Positions 1 through 16,000 are shown, counted from the stretch's first letter. The stretch: DNA of 64,000 nt from Tigriopus japonicus (GCA_010645155.1 JAAGOF010000071.1:617106-681105), one strand, 5' to 3'. The notes: generated from the sequence alone by a model not told the origin. Translations and numbers: made by a program.

Positions 1-315
1 GGACCTACTGTAGTGTACACTTAGTAGATGAAGGGGAAATTCAGAGTCAGTCTGTGTGCTCGAGTTGCAAGGGCTTTTTCCTTTCCTCAGACGACTGGCC
101 TTATCGAAAGTCACAATCTGTATTGGATTTTTTTTCACACGCACAAAAGAAAACGGAAATGGGATCAGTGGCAGAAGAGCACTGAAGCGGGTGATGAAGA
201 TAAAGAACTACGCAACTGGAAGGGGATGAAATCCTTCGGAAATCCGTCGTTAACATCTTATTTATGAACACTCACTTGACTTGAACCTTTGTTTTTCTCT
301 TTCTCTCTACTCTAG

Positions 316-3300
316 ATCTCCAATTTTGGACTCTCCAGCGATGGTCTCGGTCTCAATTCGATCCATTCCATCTCATTATTCCTCGTGGCTCTCTTTGGCG
401 TGTTCACGTTGAGTGCGTGCATCGCCGTATTTGTGCTCTGGCGAAGGTAAGAAGATGAACTCCTTCCAACCAATTCTAATGGCTTTAGCAACAGCTCAGC
501 AATCGGGATCGGATCCTTTTCCCCTGAATTTACTCCCTGTCAACTTGAAATTGTCCGGGAGTCTCACATTCAACATCGTTACTTGGGTACCAATGAGGCG
601 TAAGAGACCACTACTAAACTTAGACGTACATTCGATACACAACCAACTTACAGACTGTCCAATGACTAAACAAAATCATGCTTCTTTCCAGAGTCTTTAT
701 TTTGGATTGAATTTAGAGTCTAGGGGCCAAACAGTGCGTGTTCGATACTACCAAATGTTACCCCCTTCCCTCAAAAGGTGGAGTTAAAATCTAAATTAGG
801 CATGACAGTCTGTCTGTCTATGGTTTACATCTCTCCATCTTTACCTACTCTCTAACTCTGGAAACCTAGTCAGATCTAGAAAGGAGGGTAGCGAAGCATC
901 ATATTCAACCAAATCCCAAAAGGGTTGGCAATATTCGTGGGGACATGTACGAACCAACGCCATTCAAGTGCAACCATTTTTTGGGTGGGGATTGGGATGC
1001 TTGAGATATTTGAAAGGGTATGTTGTTCCTTTTGGAAACGGAGATAGCGACAAAGCATTCCTCAAACCCAATCCATAAACCTCGAGATGGGCTTCAGATA
1101 TTCAGAGCTCGTGTCAAAGGGGGTTTCGCTTTGAACATGACAAAAATCTCGAAGATTATGGGCCATATTGAATGCTTCTTGGCGGAAAGCCCCCTAAGGT
1201 GAATGTCAGACGGATGGTTGGCCTCGTTTTTAGCGGGTTCCTCCTCGTGCAGTGTTTTTTATAACAGTGACAAACTACTGTCATTTGTATTGAAAACAAA
1301 AAAAGCAAAAAATGGCATACGTAGAGGGAGACACGGCGTACCTATTGGTCGTGGTTCGTACCCCCTTGTTAGGCTTTTGATAGCGAGCTAATGATGTCAA
1401 TTTGGGTTGGACCCCTTTCAAGTAACTTAACCCTCTTCAAACGAGGAACACAACGAGCACTAAAGCCAGATGGCTGGTAGGGGGTGGATCATTGTTGAAG
1501 ACCTAAAACCACCCTTGTTCTCGAGAAGAAAGTGTTCCCTTGGTTGGACCAAGTCACTTTGTTACTCCATGTAGGGCACCAAACGTTTTAATTTGATGGC
1601 AGTTTGAGTGAACCGGTAATTTATGGACATTAAAGAACACTTGCTCTCACTCACATAGAGTTGGGGACGAAGGAATCCTCATTTGGTTCGAGCAAAAATC
1701 TTCAACAATGTGCCACATTGTAATGAGCTAGTCTTTTAAGTTTCGGAAATGGTTTCTCCGAAGTTCGTATAGTGAGGCTTTAAAACTTTCTCGTCCCACA
1801 TTGAGTTGACCTCACTCGTTTATCTCCAAACAAGACAAAAGCTTTCGCTCGATGACCAGGAATATCCATCCACCCCTTCCAGACAAAATTTAGCTTGTCC
1901 AGACAAAGAGAATCTGTGGGAAGAATGGGAAGGGTCAACAGCTTTCACCATCTGAGTCATGGCATTATGGAACTTGGAGAACGCTTCTTTCATGTCCTAC
2001 GTGACCACTTCATTTTCTTCAAAGCACGCCATTGGGCACTACTGTTAGACTCCTCAATATCATTGCACTCATGACGAAGATGAGGTTCAGTACTGAGGTG
2101 TTGATTAACACTCGGACTTTGGGGTGCCTCCAAAAAGTCTCCCAGGAGCTTTGCCCGTTCAACATTTCTGTGGAACCCAAAAAAGGGACAATTTTCACGC
2201 TTCCAAGGAGAATCGGTGAAAAGGGAGTCTTCGTCCATAAATACCACAGACGCCATGCACAAAGATGAAGAAAAGGCAGGCAGTATGCGTCACGGATCCT
2301 ATTGTCAAGATGCCAGAAAAGCATCTCATCTCTCTGTCAAAGCCAGAGGGAAACCAACGAGATCAGGACATTGATGAAGCATGATGATGTCAGTCTGACC
2401 TCGGATTTTGTCCGTATTATATTGAAGCAACAACTCGAGGGGGGCACATCCTTTTTTCCTTGCCCTGGCGGAGTTCGAAGAAAGAAAGAAATGGAAACAA
2501 CAAAACCATTTTGGCTCCTCAGCGACCAAAAGTAGCTTAGTGCCAGAACTTTTTAGTGGGCAAAATTCCTGTCGGTACGTAGAGCGTGTGAGCTCTGCTC
2601 GTGAACGGACACACGAAACAGCAAAAGGGGCCGCCAACCTGAACTGAGTGTGCTCAAATGAACGAACGAACGAACAACCAGAGAGCACCACGTGGGCACC
2701 CATACACTCATAGTACACTTCCTCACATATAAGGAGAAAAGGAGAGCTAGAGAGGAAGTAATTTAAACTTTTCCCCCCGTCCATTTCGGGAGTCTGGAAC
2801 TTGGAAATGCTTGCTTTTTGGGGGTGGTTTGGCAGTTGAAATGGTAAAAACCATTGAAAATTCATGTAGGCCCTGGCACGAATGAGCAATGCCAGGAAAA
2901 AAGAGGGGGCCCCTTTTCGTTTTCACACGGAGTTCATGTGAAATGGTATGTGGGCTCTGGTGATAATCCGTATGGCCCAGGTCCAATATGGAACTGGAAA
3001 TGACTTGAACGTTTGGGCACGTGGGAAGGATCACTATTCACTTTTATGTATTCTCGGGTTTTATACTCATTCTTTATGAGATGTCCAACGTGGTCTGTCT
3101 GTCTGTCTAAAAATGGTCCAATATCACTGATCATATCGGCTGGGATGGATCACGGTGGGTGAATGGCATCCCAGTTTGACATTGGAAGAAACGACAGAAC
3201 TAGGAAAATGGTGTCGCCAAGTCCTAAAAGGAAAGCAAAAAGGTGAGATCACATTGAAATTTGAGCCCTCAAAGTGTTGAAAAAACAACCTTGACATGTT

Positions 3301-6300
3301 CGTTTTGGCTTCCAGTAGTGCAAATTACCCGTATCTGTCCCCAATAGTGATGCAAAGATGAGTGCTGAATCTGCACTCTCCTCGGAGTATTTGCGTTCAG
3401 AAGTTAGGCAAATGTTGCTTGGCACTTGTTCCCTTTCCAAGTTGGCGTATTCGAGTTCCATTTGGCAGTTGCCCACAAATAGGAACTGGAGCACAAACTG
3501 CGAAAACACTTGACCATTCATATTCAAATTGAGAGTCAACAAAGTGTCCTTGCCAATTTGGACCAGTCGGGTTTTAGTGCTCCCTAATGTTTCATTGGTT
3601 GTGAGTAGGTAGATAGATGGAAGAATGGAAGCACGAGGTCTCGTGCATTTCAAATTGAGCACCCACCCCTTCTGGTTTGCTCTGGTCCTTCAATTGGTAG
3701 GCGAACTTCAAGGCTTTCATGCAAGTTCGTTTTTGTATACTTTGGGATAAAGTGGAGGTAGTTAAATCCCTCCCGGTTAGTGTTCCTACTCTACCTTGGA
3801 ACTTGGCCAACATTTAGGAAAACACGCATCTCTACCTCATGGATGGAAAGACCTTCAGAGTGAGAGCCACAAAACTTGGTTGTTCCCCGAAATGAGGTTA
3901 GTTTGGCTGGCTCTTCTCAAGGAAGGCCTGCTTGAAATTTCAAGGCTTCATCTTGATGAGTGCATCACGCATGGACGAACTTGAACAAAGGTTAAGCGAC
4001 GAGCATCCAACCTCTTTTTGGGGTTGCCGAATTTTGGCAAACTTCCCATCATTGAATTACATTGGACGTGAGCAAAGAAGAGCACAAGCAGGATATCGTT
4101 TTTATTCTATTAGATTTTGTGGTTGACATGCTCCGAGAACGACTCAGGTACATTGGACATTGGTCTGTGGATTTTCATGGCTTGGTCTTTTGGCCTTGGC
4201 TTAATTTAGCCTATCAAATACCGACTCTTTAAGAATGAACCATTCCCAAATTGTGTCCCCCTTTTACCTGGTCCAAATGATTATGGGAACGGAAAGTCTG
4301 ACAAACGTGGAAATAAACTGGCTCAAACAAAAAGTCCCTGCACATAGTAAGGTACAAACAATTTCATTGAATTTGTAATTAATGGTTGAATTATTCAAGT
4401 GCACTTGACTGTCCAGACAGGTAATTTCATCGTCGGGAGCAAGAGTGCTCTTTGTTTCCACGGCAAACTGAAATACTTGACTAGGGAAGATGGGGGGTAA
4501 TCAAACTTGGAATTCAAATGAACATTTGTTAGTGACAGCGACAACTTCAGACTTGACTCCATGTTGACGTTTCCCCTATTCCGAGTTGTGTTCCACCCAA
4601 CCAGCTAAGCTCGGGAACATTTGTGTCCATGGAGCTCTTGAATAAGAGGATTGCACCAAATAAAGGGGTTCCTCTTTCTCCCACCTTCTCTTTCCTGAGC
4701 TTCTCTCCAAGCCATTACTTCATGTACGTGTGTTTTTACTTTAGACTAGTAGGACAGACTATCTATTCCTTTCTGACGACTGCAATGCATGTTTGTGCAA
4801 AAAGCAAGTTGGAAGCGTCGCAAATACCTTTTAGTCAAAGCTTTGAATTAGACGTTATTCATTGGGGAATAATGCAGAGAATTACCATCTCCAAATATGG
4901 CTCTTGTTCAAGGAAAAGGATCTCCGTACAAAAACCAGTTGAGTTTATTTTGGATTCCCAGATGAGTGGAGCATTCCTTGACGAGTAAACTCTTGAATAC
5001 ACATTACAATTCCACTTTACTCGATCTATCCTCTCTCTTTCTCTGGCTCTCCCTTCTTTCTCATCACATTAACAATTCATGCTTTTTTCTCCTCAAGTCA
5101 GGCGAGTTTTCCCCCTTGGGGAAATCACGAAAATTGAAAACGACTTTTTGATGACGCCATCTCTTCATCCCGTTGGGTTGTGGCAGCCTTGCCTGGGGCT
5201 GACAAAACCAAGGTCTGAATGAAATCGTTTCATGAACTTTCATTCCAAGGGGATCTGCCTTCTCCTTCAAGTCTATCTTGAACCTTTTGTATGTAGTACA
5301 GAAGTACTGTACGCTTTCACCCTTTCCAACGTGATCACTTGTCTCGGTGGTTGGTTGCAGTTTCAGCTTTAGCTTTCAAGATCAAGCCCAATTTTTCTTC
5401 AAAGGCTTGATCGTCAAGTCAAGGTGTGCAAAATTTGTTCCCAGTGCGCTGGGGTGAAGAAGGTTTCCTGGACCCAGGATGGATCACTAGGTTGGTTGGA
5501 CGGATAGATTGCGAGAGGGGAAAAAGATTTTCCCTGTACCCCGAATGAATGCATTTTCGACATCGGGAACAGAAATATGCATTTTCCTTTGGGAACTCAT
5601 TTCGCTCCGAGTTCAGCGTCCTTCCAACGGGAAAACAGCTCAATCAAAGAGATTGGAACACGCAAGTCTTTCAAGCTTTTTTAAAGTGGTTCAACTCGAG
5701 GTTTTTATTTATTCAAACCGGAATTGCTGTTCCCATCTGCTCAACAAGGAAAACACATTCTTTCCCAAAGAAAGAACTGGTGAGCGTCTCTTGGAAAAAA
5801 AGAGAACCTCAACTTAAAACGACAACGCACAAGCAAAGTATGATTGAAATATTGGAGATTTTTCCCCCGTCTTTGTGCTTATCCTTTGGTTGATTCTGTG
5901 TTCATGTGGGAGGAATTCTTTAAAACCTTTGAGCCATCTCCCATCTAAAGATGACGACGATGCTATCGAAGGCTTCAGGAATTATCCTGTTGACGAAAGG
6001 AAACTTCTTTTGAACTAAGGAATCATATCATCTTCAAATTTCGTATCCCATCTTTGCCAATATCAAGGGGGGGATCAGTTTTCAAACAAATCCAGATCTC
6101 CGACACAAAAAGTGGCCACTTCAATGTTTACAATTTCCAACCTGTGTTCTCATGTTTGCACTCTATGATTTTGAAATTGATATTGACGGTTACACGTACA
6201 GAAGAATACACATAGTAAATTGTTATAGTTTTGTTGAACAAAATCTGCTCTCGTCAAAACAATTTATCATTCAGCTTTGAAAAATCTCGATGGGACAAGA

Positions 6301-9300
6301 TGTTGGTTGAAAGGAGTTCGAGAAAGGATGCCTTCCATTTCTCTTCCGTTCGGAAGATCGTACAACAACCGACATTGGAGATCTTTGAAGAGGAAAAGCA
6401 GCACAACACAAAGATTCTGAACCATCAATTTCTTTCCTGTTCCCTTTACTCTATCCGTTTGAAAGGAAAAAAAATCAACAATCCCGTCGGTCGTTGTAGG
6501 GTTTTTTTTTGTTCCGTAAATGAGACTGACAAAGCGCGGTCTGAGGGAAACTTTTCAGATTGCTACTTTGGTCTCTCAATTTATAATCGGAGTGATCCCT
6601 CAAAAACCTCGCCACGACCTCGATGGTCTCCAAACGAACAAAGCATTCCTGCTTGGTTGTGGCATTGGTTGTGGTGGTTGGAAACGACGACGACGGTGTT
6701 ATTGTTGTTGTTCCTCATGCTGAAAAGGTTCTCCCCAAACTGGCAAAGAACAACAATTTCACTTGGGACTGAACAAACTCGATAGAGCCATAAGTCGATA
6801 TACATTTTGGGGTCTCTCTCTCTCTCTCTTTCTCGATTCCCTTCCTGCACTCATAAAGGCTTCTTCTTCCATGGTCTCTGAGAGTTGTAGCAAGGCTCAC
6901 AGTCAAAAGTCCACATGGAGTTTGAGAGACCAACAACAACTTTGTTCAGCGGGATAATGCTTTTTAGGATCGAGAACTTTGAAAAAGTTCCAAAAACTTG
7001 GGTGCCTTGGAAAAAGCTAACATGGACAAAAATACGTACGTTCGTTCTGCCAATGGTTTGCCAATTCGTCTACCTTTTCAAGCTTCTTCGCTACGTGTGT
7101 TTTTTGTTACAATATTTCATTTATTCATGATGATTCGTCGAAGAGCGTGAGCCCTGAGAGCTTCCCCGTGGTACCTAATATGGTCTGTGTGTACTTCTTT
7201 TTTTTTATGCCAATTCATGTTTTTTCCCTCTCTTGATGGATCAATAAGAAAGGGATTGAGACCATACGCCTACTTTTGCGAACCAAGTTTCTCCCTTCTC
7301 CACATTTCTGATCGCTCTTTTCCAATTATGCTAGCTTGGACTTTTATTTACTACGGGAAGAAACAAGGGAGAAAGGGAGCAAATGAGAAAGAGAGATGCC
7401 AAAACTTGATCCACGAGGGCAATTTTATTTGGCATTTCCAAATTCTTCAGGGAGGGAGGAAAAAACTCCTTGGCAGGAAGTTTTCCAATTTCTTCAACAT
7501 ATATTCAACTTTTCGCTCCTTCTCTAAGTCATTCAGGGAGGAGGCAAGTCAGTCAGTCACTCAGTTGCCTCACGAAGAGCCCAGTCTAGTGTAGCAAGCA
7601 TAGGTTGTAAACGGAGTTCTTTCCAAAATGTTTGCCATGTTGTGAGTCGTGAGTAAAGCGAAACTTTTCTCCTGCCATTCATCCATCTTTTAGTATCGAA
7701 TTCCGGATACACGGAATGAAAGAAAAGGTCCGGACGAGGACTTTGCATTTCCATTTGCTTTTGGATCCATACACTGCCAAAGTCGTCTCATGGAGGAACC
7801 TTTTTTTTATCCTAGTAAACAAGATACCAAAGAAGGATGTTCCTTCCATGTTCCATCATCATGAAAGAAGGGGACAAATATCCCGAAGTGGAACAGGTTC
7901 CAGGCTCCAGGGCGCTTCCCAAAGGAGAAGAGATTGGGCCAATGGTCAAAGTTACATCAAAGCAAATAAAGGACTTGCTCGCTGAGATGGCCCAAAATCA
8001 AGGCCGTTAAGTGGAACAAACCCAAACTCGTCTTGAGAGGGGGTTAAAAAGAAGAAAGATGGATCAAAGTGGTCCAAGGTGACTGAGAACTGCCACAGAG
8101 GTTGACTATCTTTCTCGGAAGTGGATTCGTTAGTTGGACATTGTTTTGCGGATTTGTGTCACAAAAATCGGGGAATTAGTTGTGACTTTGGAACCTTGGG
8201 CCGAGTGTGAAGCCCACTGGAACAGAAAACTTCGGCTCCAAGCCAACCTTGATTAAGGCTTTGAAAGAAAGCCCGCAGGATTTGACTTTGAAGCGAGATT
8301 TTTTTTTATCCCTAAAAGGAACTTGCACTGAATTTGAAACATGGCTGGCCTTTTCAAGCACCACGCTGCTTAATCAAAGGGCAAAAAGTGAATTTCGTTT
8401 ATTCTTCTCATTGTGGCAAAAACATCGTTCATTGTATCTCCGGCTGACTTTCTCTGTTTTTATCCTTCTTTGTTTCATTGTTTTGCACATCGTAGTTGGA
8501 GCCTAAACCTGACAACTTCTTTAAAAAAAGGTCAATTCATAATAAAGATGGACTCAAGGTATCTCACAAGAGTCATTTGAAGCAAAGAACTTTAATTGCA
8601 GAGTATTTGACAAAAGAAAACTCTTAAAATTGAACCTCCCCCTGAGTTTAACATCGAGTCTTCATATTACCCAATCCATTATTGAAACTTGGCATCTTTA
8701 TGGCTCCTTTCATCAGTTTGATAAAACCCCGAATATTTGGGGTGCTTTTCCCCGAAATGTCTTCTTCCTCAGCTACTCAGTTTGATGAGGGCAAATGTGG
8801 GTTGGTTGGAGTTCAGTGTTTGGGAGGGTGATTGAAGTTCCCTTCGGAGAAGGGCACTACAAAGAGTTCTGGTGTGAGGTTAGCAAGTCAAAGAGGTGTT
8901 CCAACCAAACTGGGACCCCTTTGTGTGACACCAAGATTGAATGGATGGGAAGCGAGTCAAAATGCGAAAGACACTTCCCTCAATCCATCCCCTGTTTTTA
9001 ATATCACATCCGAGCATTTTATCACCGTCCAAATCGCGGATAAGGCCGAAAAATGAAATAAAAGCTATTCATATTTTGTGGAATACTGAACACCTATATT
9101 GCATATTTTTTGGGAGGGCATTGTTTTGACGGATTCTTTGTTCAATGGCCAAAGGTATGCCGGAGATTTCAGAATGAATGGGCATATTTCCTGGTTTAAT
9201 TCGTTTGAAAAGAAACGGCAAAGCGTTTTTCATCACGGGAAACGTCTCCGCTTTTCATTCATTGGTTCCACTTGATTCTTTTATTTGATGGGTTGCGGGG

Positions 9301-12300
9301 GAAGAAAGGGGATTTCTCGGTAGTCCCACTTTGCTCAGTTACAGATTAGTATTTTCAAAAATAACACGCATTCCCTCACCACCAAAGCATCCCTGTAGTC
9401 GAGAGGGCCTGTGACAGTCAGCAGCTTGGTTTTTTGACTCCTCGAGCAAGATCTGTCAAGCTGAGCCTGTTTTCGGTCTCCATCTTGGTCTTCTTTGTCA
9501 AGTTGACAACCACGGGATTCACACGGACTTGGAAGAAGTTGGGTTGTATGAATGAAGTACACGTACTACGTACAAGGGGACAAGAACCGAAAGATTTCTC
9601 TCTGATTCCTTCTTTTCCCTCTCTTTCTTTTCTGTTCTTCATCCTTCATCCACCCCTTGCTTGGTTGGTTTTGGGTGAGAACGAACAGAGGGTAATCTTC
9701 TTAGAAAAGAGATTACTTCCGCTGGACCAAGGAACTCAAAGTGTATTTAACAGAATGAAAGCAATGTAGGCTGGATTTATGGCGAGGCTCTGGAACTAAG
9801 GGGGGACTTTGAGCAATCTGATATATGTACTATAGTAAGGGCCGAGTATTGAGAGAAACGAAAACAATCATTTTTTAAGGAGTCTAAGACGTCTTTTTGC
9901 TAAAAAAAACCTTGCAGCAAGGTCATTTTACATCGTCTTTTGACTTAAACTTGTTCCGATCAGTTGGGTGCCATTCCTTTTTACCGTACTCATAACAATC
10001 ATTGGAATATCGACTTCGAGACACGTCTCCTTTTTATCGACTTGTGAAACCGGAGACAAAAGTTTGTGTCATTTGAATATGCACCCTCTGAATGGAGGGA
10101 CCAAAGCAGGTTTTCCTTGGATCGTTAGAGGGCTATACCAAGAGGAGAGCGATGTTAAATTGAAGACGTTCTTCAAAAATGTTTAGTGATGAATTTAAGG
10201 AAACTTGGTTTTCTGTTCCTAGTTCTTTGTTACATATAGCTATCTATATATTACATATACGGGATCATATTACAATACTATTTTAGCTTCAACTTTTGGT
10301 TACGATTCAAAGTTTTATCGATCCATTACCAATATCAAGTGCTTGGATTTTTAGGATAATTTATTTTTTGTACTTGAAACTACATTTAATAACTCGGGAA
10401 ACCATGATATTCGAACTGGCACTCAAACATTTGTTGTTTAGTGCCTTCATCAAGAAATGAACTAACTAGCTTTCTAGCCAACGAAGCAGAATCCAACCGA
10501 GTTCTTGAATTTCTCACCCATCACACTCCTCTTGACACTTTTCATATTTCAAAAATTGACGCTTTGATCTCGAGTTTGACAAGAAAAATGAACCTCCAAG
10601 TAGTGTCGTTGTACGTAATACTTCAGATCGACAGCTCAAAGCACCTCTTGCCATCAAAAGAAAAGTTCTTTGGACCTTCAAACTTCCAAAGGATCTATCG
10701 GTCAAGCCAAAGAAGACGAAAAAAATCCCAACCAATCTCATAGAAACATCAAACCCTCAATTGGCCACGATTCTTTGGGTTCGTTCGAAACATTTACTAA
10801 CTCGGCGTGTGCAAAGCGTGTGCAGCATTGATATGTGAATGAAAACAAATGAAAATCATCGCCCGCCGTCGTAAGCGGAGATTTTCGGTGGACAACCATC
10901 CACTGGGTGAGCTTAAAGAAGTGAGAATGTGTATAAAACCAGACAAGGCAAATATTTTGATTGACACCGACATAAGGCAGCCGACAGTAGCGCATACGTA
11001 CGGAGACGAGTGGTACATGTACTCTGTATACCGTATGCGCCTATCTACAGACCGTAACGTAGTTGTTCAGTACCATTGGGCAAAAGGGGAGAGATCGAAA
11101 GAAAGGACCTTATTGCATGACTGGCACTTTCATTCAATGGTGTCCGAATTCAATCCCTAGACGCGATCACAACCTCACGTTCACATTTAGTGGAGAATTT
11201 TTCTGTCATACCCTTAACTCGATCGATTCTTAGCTCGACCATAAAACCCCCTCTGACCTGAAAACCAACCCAAGTGCTTATCGTGATTGTTTGTTTATTT
11301 GCAGATACCACAAGGACTCTCGACTCCATTATTTGAGAGCCTCTGTGTCCGCTTCCTCGAGTTTCAAGCCCAGCCCAATGCATTCAGGACACACCCATCA
11401 TGGCGGCGTGGAGCAGCCGCTCATCTACGATGATGCAGCTATCAATTTCATATCTAGTAACAATCTCGTCAACTCAGGGCCTGTCAACCGAGCGCCCAAT
11501 TTGGGCGTGGGTGGAAATGCTCAAAACACATACCACGTTTTGCCTAGAAATCAGGTAAAGTAAACTATTATGCCACGTTGATACGTCCATCCACAACCAT
11601 CATCATCTTTATAAGCTATCCAGGCTACGTTGGACTGAACGTGACTCCAAATTGATTGGCCTGGACCATTTTTAGACTCCATTGTGTCTGCACATTGTGT
11701 ATAAAAGGATTGGGCATGCCTGGGTGTTTGATGTGGGACGTGTGGGCGAGTAGTAATCGTTCCTCCATTAGATAATTGCAATTGGATTTACAAGCTCATT
11801 CCGAGTTTATCTATCTTAATGGGCGACGGGTTTTTTTGTTGTGTGGGCGGAGAGAAAATGCCTAGCTTCATTGGATTGGGAGGTTCTAATGCCGCGTGAG
11901 CAATCCAGGGACGATCAATCCGACATTCAGATAGAGACTGGAACTGAAAGGGCCATAACTTTGAGACTTGGAGTTTGTCACCAGAGTCATCAAATTCGCT
12001 CGAGTCCAACTGTAGGCAAGTTCCAATGTAGCTGGAGGCTTTCACCCTCTTCAGTCCCAATGGGATTGATCCCTTAGCACTGAGTAAGTTCGTTTTCAAT
12101 TCCAGTCTTCTTCCGAGGGGTAAATGCAGACAAATGATGCTTTCTAAATTGTATTTCCAATTCTCTGAGGATTGTGGATCCTCCCCAAATAAGACTTTTC
12201 TCACTCATGATATCCTCTGTTCCACCCGTGATCCTCCAGTTCCTAATCAAAGTAAGGCATCAAAATCTTGCACCAAGAGACGAAGACAAAGCGTTGGTGG

Positions 12301-13020
12301 ACAAGTATGGCCGTGTGTTGAAATTCGTCTAGTTGGTAAGTTCGAAGCCATTCGTCAAGTGAATTCCTGGAGCTTCTCCTGAGATAGAATGATTATTGCC
12401 TCTGCTGAATTTGATTATCTCGCCTCTGGAGGCCACCTCGTCGCAAGCCTTCTCCCTCCTCCCTCCCTGTTACCCTCTAGTTAGCTCTCTCATAGCGCAT
12501 TGCCTACTCCTGGGTTCGTCTTCCCACAAACAATCACCTCCTTTTTTGGCTCTATTTAACCAAGGCTCATAAATTCCAATATCTCGTTTCAATATCAACA
12601 CCGCCTCCTCTCTTTCCCTCGACTTGACTGCATTCCTATTCCTATACCATCAGTGCAGTCCTCTTTGTGGTTTTGGGATGAGAGCAAAGGTGGTTCGAGA
12701 GTTTTTTTCCGTCTTTCGCCTCATCGAAGTTGGCGAATATGGTTGGGCAAAAGCGAATGAGACATCTTGAAAAATGACTTTAATTTATTTCTGATCACGG
12801 GAAAGCGGCCGACGACGACCATCTCGAACCAACTCCAGCCTAGTGGTTGTTGTTGATGATGGTGGTGAGGTGGTTTTACAGCACTCAGCTCGTGAGGTTT
12901 TTTAGTTCAGCTCTTGAGTTATCGCTGTGAGGTTCTTAGTCCGCGCAGGTGATGATAATTCGATTCTCTCACTCATTTCGAATCAGATTGGCAGCCAAGA
13001 ATGGCTATCGGAAGAATACT

Positions 13021-13065
<45 letters not shown>

Positions 13066-16000
13066 TTCTTCTTCTTCTGCCTTTCCCCTTTGGTGCCAAC
13101 CACCTTGGTCTTCGTGGTTTGGTGGGGATCTGAGTCCCACACTCTATTGTCCACAGTCATGCACAGACACGTTGTATGCTCTTATATGAGCTAAAGAGGT
13201 CGAGAGGGTTGAAACAAAGCTAGACCATTGCAAGCTGCTTGGGAAACACGTGGAGAATATTAATTGGCAGATGTCAATGATAAAAACGGATTCTTAATCA
13301 CATTTCAAAGGGATCAATCGCTCAGTAGAAGTCTGTCATGTACCGCTATGTAACCCGATCGACCAAGCTCTATTTGGGCCGACATTCAGCTCATTTTGGA
13401 ACGGGTCGTTTTTGTTTCAAGATCAAGAGCGTCGTTGTTGCATTTTTCATCTTGTCTTTTTCACTTAGTTTGGCTTGCGGTGGGATAATGAAAAAGTTTC
13501 GTTGCTTGTGTGGTCAAGGAAATGGGCGGCCCTTCACCAGGTTTAATTACCCCTCATCACGAGTTTCAGGTTGAATTTTGGTGTGAAATCCAATTTTGAT
13601 CGACCGTGTCTATTTAAGGGGGGACTAGGCCACCCCATATGCCAACTACCCGTACAGCTAGAACGAAGGAGGCCTGCCTAATTCTTTACCATACGTGAAC
13701 GTGCCTTCCAACATGTATTACAACCTCTTCATTTCACCACGATTATGATTACGATTATCGTCACCATCAGATCCGTCATTTCTCTCCTGTCAAGAATGAA
13801 TTATTTTTCCGACATTGGACGTTAATTGGCCCCTTTATTTTAACAGCGTAACAGTTTGATATCCGGCAGTTATTTTCAGTTCTACGCCCACCAACCCCTA
13901 AAACGAGCAAGATTCCTTTTTTGTTTCACTCCGTGAATATGCTCCTAAACACTTGTTTGAAATGTGCTTCCCATTATTTTCCCAGCCATTTGTCATTGGA
14001 TTTATGTTTCGAAACAATATTGCACGATGAAGCGAGGTTTGAAATTCACCGTCAAAATGATTGAATCCAATTTAGGGCGAATGAAAAGTGGGCTCGTGTT
14101 CATCCCATTAAAAACTCTCGCACCATTGCTATTCGCCAAAAGCATCTTTCTATTCTTACGGGCCTTCAGGGGATGAGAAAGTGGTTCATTTATATTTAGT
14201 TGTACTCTTCTTGTGATGTGCATGTTCTTGCCATTGGTTCAACCTCTTCCAATATCATGCCTACGTAGTGTATAAGTCAAAGGGAACCAACACCTCAAGT
14301 GTGTAACGTTCAAACGACGGTTGGAGTAACCTTTTTTCTGTATATTACTGTTTCCGTCTGTTGAGGAAGAAAGGCCTTCGGCCATTACTCCAACTCATCC
14401 ATCATTTCAAAAACCATTTTTAGACAACACGTATTTGCTTTTATCGCTGAAGCATAAGGCTGAAAAGGTGTAAGAAGAAAACGGGCGAACCTATAACTAA
14501 TCCATTTTTTGCTCGGCCTCTTCATGAACAATGCCAGGAACCGAAGAGAAAAAGTTATGTAGCCGAGATACACTAAAAGCGCGAGAAGGAACGACCTCGA
14601 GGGTTTGAGTTCGATGGAAACTTGAGAGAAGAAGCGGGAAGATTAGTGGGTTAACCATTTCTTTTTGGTGCATTCTTCAATTATTCATGTTGTGATATCT
14701 CGTACATCCATCTTCCACTTCTCCTTCCTCCTTGGGATCCTTTCATTTTCTTTGGAGGTCATCATGCATAATAGAGCGAGCTCACCCGAAACCAAATATC
14801 TACTACGTACAAGTACTAGATGAAGCCCAAAATTGTTGACCATTGGGCAATTGCCCAATAGGGAAGAAGGTGGGAAACGAGAATTGTACATATGCAGTTA
14901 GGTCAATGACGAAGCAGTTCGCTGATAAAGGGGCATCTGAAAGTGTCTGGGAATGTAAAGTACGTACGAATGGCGACGATCATTCGTTGTCTCAAAAGCT
15001 CGTTAAAACGTTGAAAGTGCATAAGATAAATGAAAAAAGGTTTTCTTGTGTTTCAGATGTCTATTGACAGTTTCCAATCATCAGTGAGAGGCGGGTTTTA
15101 TCCGGTGCCTTCGGAAATGGAGACCGACACGGATAGTCGAATTTACGAAGAAGTTCAACAGAATCAAAACGGTAAGCCATACTATCTCTTGTTTTAGAGT
15201 TCTATGTCTTTTTTAGAATTGGGCTTATGTGTGGAAGACGAGAAAGAGAGAGACAGACAATCAAACGACTTTCTTCCTCACCTTGGTTCATGGCCTCGGG
15301 CTTTTCGTGGGAAAATTGAAAAACAGAAAAAGAAGAGAGGGATAAAAAAAAGATATAATCCCCCAACTTCTTCTCAATTCAAGAAACCATAAGAGAAGGA
15401 GAAGCCAATCTTCCAATTGGAAATTGGATAAGTTGTTTGTGGAATTTTAGATTCAGGGGCGTTAGGCTGAACTTCAACAAAAAAGATCACACGGACAAGA
15501 TTGAGGGACACTTTCTCACTCCTTGACCTTAGAAGATGAACTCCAATGCAGGGGAAAACTGCAGCCTCTCCCCAAGAAAACGGTCCCACTTGCATCCTTT
15601 CCCCCTTTATTTGCGATTTACGATTCCTCTTCTTCTCATGGGTCTTGGTTGGTTTGGGTGGTCTAGGCAAGGCTCGGGCAATCCCGACACAACAATCATT
15701 TTCCCCTCGTCCTCCTTAGTTTATTTTGTTGCTCTGGAAGGCTTAACGTAGTCCTTTTTATGTTTGCTAAGGGAAAAGAACTCATGCAGTTAACAGCAAC
15801 AGCCACCATCCAACCACCTATATGAAATGAAAACTTGCAACAACAGCATCGTCGTCGTCGTCATCAGCAAAGCAACTCCAAGGCAAACCCACCCTTGGGG
15901 CTGGCAGCACGCCCTCAAGTAACCAGGCAACCATTCAACGAACCAAAATAATACCCAGGCTTGGCGAGGATGAGAAAGAGAGCATCTAGAAAATCCTCTG

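Noticed and set aside
2326..2889. 187-codon antisense ORF in the first receptor intron
   Set aside because: Cys/Phe/Arg-rich, no domain, no splice signals, no codon-level coherence.
6231..6785. 184-codon + strand ORF in the same intron
   Set aside because: Low-complexity Asn/Arg/Ser text ending in a GTT/GACGAC repeat; looks like chance.
12927..13194. Frames with poly-His, poly-Ile or poly-Ser
   Set aside because: Products of the ATC/TTC microsatellite; no flanking coding character.
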